A stretch of DNA of 38,935 bases from an uncultured SAR86 cluster bacterium (GTDB lineage Bacteria; Pseudomonadota; Gammaproteobacteria; Magnimaribacterales; D2472). Positions within the stretch are counted from its first letter, which is position 1; each line of letters opens with the position of its first letter. Where the stretch lies: positions 1 through 38,935 of the forward strand of contig CABWZP010000011.1 of NCBI GenBank assembly GCA_902509965.1. The letters are read 5' to 3'. The position numbers and the translations under genes were made by a program. Under the pieces are notes generated by a model. The model saw only the letters and a list, made by a program, of their open reading frames with translations, was not told where the DNA came from and made no database searches. This document shows positions 32,982 to 38,935 of the stretch, in pieces.

Positions 32982-34210
32982 ATTTAAAAAAAATAAGCAT
33001 CTTTTTACTAGGTTTTACATCTGGATTACCTTATATGCTCGTGTTTGTTACACTTGGAACATGGCTTGCTGTTATAGATATAGATTTAGCCACAATAGGT
33101 TTTTTTGCTTGGATTGTTCTTACTTATTCATTGAAATTCTTATGGTCACCACTAGTAGATAATTTTTCAATTCCATTTCTTAATATATTTGGTAAAAGAA
33201 AGAGTTGGATTATTTTGACGCAGGTTTTAATAATAATATTTTTATTTCTAATTTCTATTACAGATCCATTAACTAACTTAAGCCTGTTCGCTAAGTTAGC
33301 TTTTTTTGTAGCTTTTTTTGGTTCTATTCAAGATATTGCCATTGATGCATTCAGAATAGAAATGTCTGAAATAAAAGAACAAGGTAATTTAGCTGCAAGC
33401 TATCAGCTGGGATATAGAATAGCTATTCTCCTAGCTACTTCAGGCGCTCTTATTTTAGCCTCTAAAACAGACTGGTCATTTGTTTATCAGCTGATGTCCT
33501 TATTCATGCTTGTCGGTTTTGTAGGTCTATATCTTACTCCTGAAAATAAAAATACTTCCCTAAGGCAATTAAGTTTAAGTGACTCTATTTTTGTTCCTTT
33601 AAAAGATTTTTTCAACAGATTCGGACTATATGCTGCATTACTTTTGTTATCAATAATTAGCACTTACAGGCTTACCGACATAATGACAGGACAAATTATC
33701 AACCCTTTTTATATACAAATGGGCTATACACTAGAAGAGATAGGATTTGTGGTTAAAACAATAGCTCTAGGGGCTTCAATTTTAGGTTTTTTTGTGGGTG
33801 GTAAATTAATTAAATCTACTGGTGTTAACAATTCTCTGATTATTGGAGCTTTGTTGGTAATGATTACTAATTTATTTTTTGCTTACATAGCAATATCCGA
33901 AAAATCTCTCGCATCATTATCTTTAGTGGTTGCTTTGGATAGTATGGCAGCTGGTATTGTAGGAACAGTGAATATTACCTTTCTAACAAGTCTAGTTTCT
34001 AAACAATATACAGCTGTTCAATATGCTCTATTTACATCTTTTATGATGCTTCCAGGAAAGATTCTTGCAGGCTTCTCTGGCCTTATAATTATAAAGTTAG
34101 GTCTTTTATTTGGAGATGATTATGGCTGGATGTCCTTTTTTATAATAACCTCAGCGCTAACAATACCATCAATATTTTTAATAAAATTTTACAAAAAATT
34201 ATATGAGTAA
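32978..34210 (+). CDS. ampG: AmpG-like muropeptide permease (MFS transporter)
   Basis: The 410-residue protein has about 12 membrane segments and the AmpG pattern near the N-terminus: LLGFTSGLPYMLVFVTLGTW, then IDLATIGFFAW, KFLWSPLVD and RKSWIILTQ, with the later SIQDIAIDAFRIE segment. AmpG imports GlcNAc-anhydroMurNAc peptides from the periplasm, the substrates of AmpD, so pairing with ampD supports the call. It is shorter than E. coli AmpG (491), which carries two extra C-terminal membrane segments. Overlaps ampD by 4 nt and the next gene by 8 nt. Confidence 0.92.
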   Translation: MNLKKISIFLLGFTSGLPYMLVFVTLGTWLAVIDIDLATIGFFAWIVLTYSLKFLWSPLVDNFSIPFLNIFGKRKSWIILTQVLIIIFLFLISITDPLTNLSLFAKLAFFVAFFGSIQDIAIDAFRIEMSEIKEQGNLAASYQLGYRIAILLATSGALILASKTDWSFVYQLMSLFMLVGFVGLYLTPENKNTSLRQLSLSDSIFVPLKDFFNRFGLYAALLLLSIISTYRLTDIMTGQIINPFYIQMGYTLEEIGFVVKTIALGASILGFFVGGKLIKSTGVNNSLIIGALLVMITNLFFAYIAISEKSLASLSLVVALDSMAAGIVGTVNITFLTSLVSKQYTAVQYALFTSFMMLPGKILAGFSGLIIIKLGLLFGDDYGWMSFFIITSALTIPSIFLIKFYKKLYE

Positions 34211-34556
34211 AATTATTTATTTTGTAAGATTTATATTCTTCTTAACTATTTTATTCACTTCTATAATGAGTTTTATTTCTTTAGACTCATCTATTACAAA
34301 GTTTTTAATTCAGGATAAATTGCTTCATTTTCTAGCATTTGCTGTAATCACATTTTTTGCATATGCATCTAACTTTAAAATAAAAAGGATTTTCTTATTT
34401 ATAATATTAATTTTGTATGGACTTTCAATTGAAGTCATTCAGAACTCTTTGGAATATAGAACATTTGAATTATATGACTTACTTTCTGATATTATTGGCG
34501 TGTTCGTTGGTTATATGTCTTGGAAATATCTTAAAAAGTTCTATCCTGACTATTGA
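34203..34556 (+). CDS. VanZ-like family membrane protein
   Basis: The 117-residue protein has four predicted membrane segments and the VanZ-like pattern: DKLLHFLAFAVITFF in the second helix and GLSIEVIQNSLEYRTFELYDLLSDIIGVFVGY at the end, with its conserved Glu, Gln, Arg and Asp residues. VanZ-like proteins are widespread in bacteria and mostly uncharacterised; the name comes from a teicoplanin-resistance protein and does not imply resistance here. It overlaps ampG by 8 nt, so it belongs to the same transcript and may be linked to envelope recycling, which is inference. Confidence 0.85.
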   Translation: MSKIIYFVRFIFFLTILFTSIMSFISLDSSITKFLIQDKLLHFLAFAVITFFAYASNFKIKRIFLFIILILYGLSIEVIQNSLEYRTFELYDLLSDIIGVFVGYMSWKYLKKFYPDY

Positions 34557-34604
34557 TTTATTACATTTAGTCCATAACTAACGTTTAGAATAAATTTTTT
34601 ATTG

Positions 34605-34633
34605 AATTACTTAATTAAAGTAATTTTTATAAT
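34605..34633. promoter_or_regulatory. Perfect 21-bp dyad plus -10 box upstream of groES
   Basis: Arms AATTACTT (34605-34612) and AAGTAATT (34618-34625) are perfect inverted repeats with a 5-nt centre. A perfect TATAAT follows at 34628-34633, about 22 nt before the ATG. TTGAAT (34602-34607) is the nearest -35-like hexamer but is 20 nt from it, longer than usual. The dyad would occupy the promoter spacer. I see neither a CIRCE element (TTAGCACTC-type) nor a convincing sigma-32 promoter in 34557-34655. Confidence 0.4.
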
Positions 34634-34655
34634 TCAAAAAGTAGGGAGAATACTA

Positions 34656-34946
34656 ATGAAATTAAGGCCTTTACATGACAAGGTTCTTGTCGAAAGAACT
34701 GAAGAAGAAAAAACATCAGCAGGTGGAATTATCCTATCAGGCACTGCTACAGAAAAACCATCACAAGGTGTTGTTATAGCTGTTGGCCCAGGTAAGAAAA
34801 ATGATACTGGGGAAGTTATGCCAATTGGAGTTGATACTGGAGATTTAGTTATCTTTGGCCCTTACGGTGGAAGCGAAGTAAAAATTGATGGACAAGAATA
34901 TCTTATCTTAAGTGAGAGTGATATTTTTGGTGTTATTGAATCTTAA
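34656..34946 (+). CDS. groES: Co-chaperonin GroES
   Basis: The 96-residue product caps the GroEL folding chamber. It starts MKLRPLHDKVLVER, has the mobile-loop region EEKTSAGGIILSG (about 17-29), and ends with the conserved EYLILSESDIFGVIE. ATG at 34656 is supported by GGGAG (34644-34648) 7 nt upstream; a longer TTG start at 34602 would run through the promoter region and is rejected. groEL follows after 28 nt with its own Shine-Dalgarno. Confidence 0.98.
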   Translation: MKLRPLHDKVLVERTEEEKTSAGGIILSGTATEKPSQGVVIAVGPGKKNDTGEVMPIGVDTGDLVIFGPYGGSEVKIDGQEYLILSESDIFGVIES

Positions 34947-34950
34947 TTAA

Positions 34951-36618
<1,668 letters not shown>

Positions 36619-36636
36619 ATTGGATCGAATAATTAC

Positions 36637-36667
36637 AACGGGGTTTTTTTAGGCCCCGTTTTTTTTT
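36637..36667 (+). terminator. Rho-independent terminator of groESL
   Basis: Arms AACGGGG (36637-36643) and CCCCGTT (36654-36660) form a GC-rich 7-bp stem with a 10-nt loop, followed by an unbroken T run to 36667. It functions in the plus direction; on the minus strand no T run follows. The 3' end of the opposing corB-like gene (stop at 36649-36651) lies inside the hairpin. Confidence 0.9.
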
Positions 36668-37917
36668 GGCTTAAAAATTTTTACTTGAGTAATTGAGTTA
36701 TCTTCGATCTGCATAATTTCAAATCTATAACCTTGAATTTCAACACACAGATTAGCTTGGGGAATTTGATCTAAATATTCGGTAAGAAGACCATTAATAG
36801 TTTTAGAATTAAACTCCGGTATCAACCAATTTGAATACTTATTCAATTCTCTTATTCTGCAATTACCATCAGTCACAATTGATCCATCTTTTCTTTTAAT
36901 AAATTCTTTCTCAAACTCAATTTTTTCATTACCAAATCTACCGACAATCTCCGCAAAAATATCTTCCAAAGATAACAAACCTTCAATTTCACCATACTCA
37001 TCAACTACCATTCCTATATTTCTATCATGTTTTTGAAATTCACTTAGTTGCTTTATTAAAGTTGTTGATTGAGAGACAAAATAAGTGTCCATAAGAATGT
37101 CATTGAAATCTATATTTTCTTTTAACAAATTTAAAAAAGAATGTGAATCTTTTAGATGCAAAACCCCTAATATTCCATCAATAGAATCTTCATAAACCGG
37201 CAGTAAAGAATAAGAGCTGGATTCAATTATATGTTTTGCATTTTTAAAAGAATCGTTAACATTAATACCAATTACCTCAGAAGTTGGAACCATAACATCT
37301 TCAACAACTAATTCTTCCATGCCTAGAATAGACGAAAGCATTTCTTTAAACTGAAAAGGTATTAAATCACCTGACTCTTCAAGGAGCGTCCTTAACTCTT
37401 GAGTATTAAGATTATCATTTGTATGAGATTTTTTAATATCTAACTTAATAAGCCTTAATATTCTTGAACTAACAGCATTCACTGCAAGAATAATAGGACT
37501 AAAAATTAAACTAAACACTTTAAGCAAGCCAGATGATTTGATAGCAAATTCTTCAGGTTTAATTGCAGCAATTGTTTTGGGCGTTATTTCGGAAAAGATT
37601 AATACAAAAATTGTTAGCAGTATTGAACCTAACAGAACACTTCCGTTAAAAAAATCTAACATGAGAATTGTTACAATTGCTGAAGCTAATATATTTGCAA
37701 AATTATTTCCAACAAGGATTGCAGACAAAAGCTTGTCAGGTCTTGTTAACAATTTTAATGCTCTCTTGGCGCCTTTATTTTTCTTTTTTGATAAGTTTTT
37801 AAGCTTGACCTTGTTAGAGGCCATCATTCCAGTCTCCGATCCAGAGAAAAAACCAGATAATATTAATAGAAATATTAATATTATTATCAAAAATAATAAC
37901 GAGGGATCTTCTAACAT
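36649..37917 (-). CDS. CNNM / CBS-domain transporter-associated protein (CorB/YfjD-like)
   Basis: The 422-residue protein has an N-terminal CNNM domain with about four membrane segments (8-160; FFSGSETGMMASN and SEITPKTIAA are the conserved core), a CBS pair (about 205-330; VMVPTSEVIGI, VVDEYGEIEGLLSLEDI), and a C-terminal CorC_HlyC domain (about 340-420; DGSIVTDGNCRIRELN). CNNM/CorB proteins are magnesium transporters or efflux regulators. The gene starts at the base where ypjD ends (TAATG, 1-nt overlap), so the two are co-translated, as in E. coli where yfjD and ypjD are adjacent. Confidence 0.92.
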   Translation of the reverse strand: MLEDPSLLFLIIILIFLLILSGFFSGSETGMMASNKVKLKNLSKKKNKGAKRALKLLTRPDKLLSAILVGNNFANILASAIVTILMLDFFNGSVLLGSILLTIFVLIFSEITPKTIAAIKPEEFAIKSSGLLKVFSLIFSPIILAVNAVSSRILRLIKLDIKKSHTNDNLNTQELRTLLEESGDLIPFQFKEMLSSILGMEELVVEDVMVPTSEVIGINVNDSFKNAKHIIESSSYSLLPVYEDSIDGILGVLHLKDSHSFLNLLKENIDFNDILMDTYFVSQSTTLIKQLSEFQKHDRNIGMVVDEYGEIEGLLSLEDIFAEIVGRFGNEKIEFEKEFIKRKDGSIVTDGNCRIRELNKYSNWLIPEFNSKTINGLLTEYLDQIPQANLCVEIQGYRFEIMQIEDNSITQVKIFKPKKNGA

Positions 37918-38495
37918 TAAGTTATTGTACTAAAAATAAATGAATTGCCTAAATAAGCAATTAATAAGAAAGCCAAAGTAAACACCAAGCCCCTTACAGC
38001 ATATTTAGTTCGAAGACTAAAGAATTTTATTCCAATCAAAATAGCAAAATAAATTAACCAAGAGATTGTCGTAAATAGAATCTTGAGTTGAATTTCAGTT
38101 GTAAGAACATCTGTAATATAAAAACCTGTAAGTAGAGCTAAACTCAAAAAAGCTATACCCAAACCCGCTAGCTTAAAAGTAGTATTATAATTTTTCTCAA
38201 TAGAAATAGGTAGTAAGCCTACAAATTCACCACTTTTAACCTTATTTACTCTCCATTCTAGTAAAAAAACTTCGTAACAAGTAATGAACAAAAATACTAT
38301 AGACATACTGGTTACATAAAAATGTGTTGACGTTATAAAGTCATTAGATTGTGAGTTATAAAAAATGAGGTAAGCGATTAATCCTATTAAACAGGCAATT
38401 GCTGAAGATACATAAATATAATTGGATCTTTTATATAATATTTTCATAAGAAAATATGCGGTTGCTGAGCTTAATGCTATATATAAAAGGTTCAT
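37917..38495 (-). CDS. ypjD: YpjD-like CcsA-family membrane protein, shortened
   Basis: The 192-residue protein has about six membrane segments. Its second half aligns well by eye with E. coli YpjD: a helix from His76 (HFYVTSMSIVFLFITCYEVFLLEWRVNK) and LLPISIEKNYNTTFKLAGLG, then TGFY and ISWLIYFAIL and a final AYLGNSFIF. YpjD belongs to the cytochrome c assembly (CcsA) superfamily but its role is unknown, and no Trp-rich haem-handling motif is visible here. E. coli YpjD has about 263 residues; the missing 70 map to the N-terminal half, equal to about two membrane segments. It is followed by corB and diverges from rpsP; the expected ffh is absent. Confidence 0.8.
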   Translation of the reverse strand: MNLLYIALSSATAYFLMKILYKRSNYIYVSSAIACLIGLIAYLIFYNSQSNDFITSTHFYVTSMSIVFLFITCYEVFLLEWRVNKVKSGEFVGLLPISIEKNYNTTFKLAGLGIAFLSLALLTGFYITDVLTTEIQLKILFTTISWLIYFAILIGIKFFSLRTKYAVRGLVFTLAFLLIAYLGNSFIFSTIT

Positions 38496-38597
38496 TTAAA
38501 TGTTAGTTTGTAAAAACTTATATATTAATACTATCAAAATTATCAAGGTTAAACTAAAATACACGCCTTTTTAACATAAATTTTAATTTGAGACAGT

Positions 38598-38935
38598 ATG
38601 GTAATTATAAGACTAGCTAGAAGTGGGGCGAAAAAAAACCCTTACTACAATATAACAGTTGCTGATGAAAGGAAGCCAAGAGATGGCGCCTTCATAGAAA
38701 GAGTAGGATTCTTTAATCCTACAGCAAAAGGTCAAGAAGAGAGACTAAGAGTTGATCTTGAAAAAATAGATCTATGGGTTTCAAAAGGCGCTCAAATGAG
38801 TGACAGAGTTTCTAGCTTAGTTAAAGAGGCTAAATTATCACCAGAAGAACTTGAGGCAAAATTTGCAGCTAAAAAAGCTAAACAAGATGCTAAAAAAGAT
38901 GCAATTGTTAAAAGATTAGCAGAAGAAGCAGCTGC
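38598..38935 (+). CDS. rpsP: 30S ribosomal protein bS16, 3'-truncated by window edge
   Basis: The frame opens with [19 protein letters not shown], followed by [21 protein letters not shown], all typical of bS16, a component of the 30S body. The usual protein is about 82 residues; this frame is still open at 112 codons and has a Lys/Ala/Glu-rich helical tail from about residue 76 ([16 protein letters not shown]-type). The stop lies outside the window. Only a weak GAGA precedes the ATG. rimM, trmD and rplS normally follow. Confidence 0.96.
   Translation, partial: MVIIRLARSGAKKNPYYNITVADERKPRDGAFIERVGFFNPTAKGQEERLRVDLEKIDLWVSKGAQMSDRVSSLVKEAKLSPEELEAKFAAKKAKQDAKKDAIVKRLAEEAA

Overview
This window is one dense, AT-rich stretch of bacterial chromosome. 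Genes lie almost end to end, with many 1-8 nt overlaps, and no gene-free gap exceeds about 230 bases. Gene content and order are gammaproteobacterial: iscX-ndk-rlmN-rodZ-ispG-hisS-yfgM-bamB-der, sdhCDAB-sucAB-lpd-sucCD, murJ-ribF-ileS-lspA-ispH, groES-groEL, and corB/ypjD beside rpsP. The AT-richness, compactness and many A-ending codons suggest a streamlined marine gammaproteobacterium of the SAR86 type. That lineage call is inference from style and synteny; no marker-gene comparison was run.

Layout. 1-8139 (+): the 3' end of iscX (the tail of an ISC iron-sulfur cluster operon), then ndk, rlmN, rodZ, ispG, hisS, yfgM, bamB and der. These cover nucleotide pools, rRNA/tRNA methylation, cell shape, isoprenoid synthesis, tRNA charging, outer-membrane assembly and ribosome assembly. 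8140-8370: a control region with a 19-bp dyad and two promoter-like sequences. 8371-19150 (+): a nine-gene TCA-cycle operon, sdhC-D-A-B, sucA-B, lpd, sucC-D, running from 2-oxoglutarate to fumarate. 19140-20531 (-): a MATE exporter that overlaps the end of sucD. 20563/20626-22373 (+): a hexapeptide acyltransferase translationally coupled to pdxB. 22374-22591: a control region with a near-consensus Fur box and a second perfect dyad, in front of a small orphan winged-helix protein (22592-22978). 22980-24413 (-): selO, divergent from a queuosine-precursor transporter (24501-25211, +). 25289-34556 (+): msrB-murJ-ribF-ileS-lspA-ispH-ampD-ampG-vanZ-like, an envelope and cofactor operon joining lipid II flipping, lipoprotein signal processing and muropeptide recycling. 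34656-36618 (+): groES-groEL with a strong terminator. 36649-38495 (-): corB-like and ypjD-like membrane proteins. 38598 to the edge (+): rpsP, incomplete.

The window is overwhelmingly housekeeping. I see no phage, transposon, CRISPR, toxin-antitoxin, tRNA or rRNA, and no obviously new multi-gene system. The least explained parts are the orphan regulator with its Fur box and start-site dyad, an acyltransferase whose conserved N-terminus seems to begin at ATC, unexplained dyads at the sdh and groES promoters, and local departures from standard synteny or length (ffh and fkpB absent from their usual places, ypjD shortened, bS16 extended).
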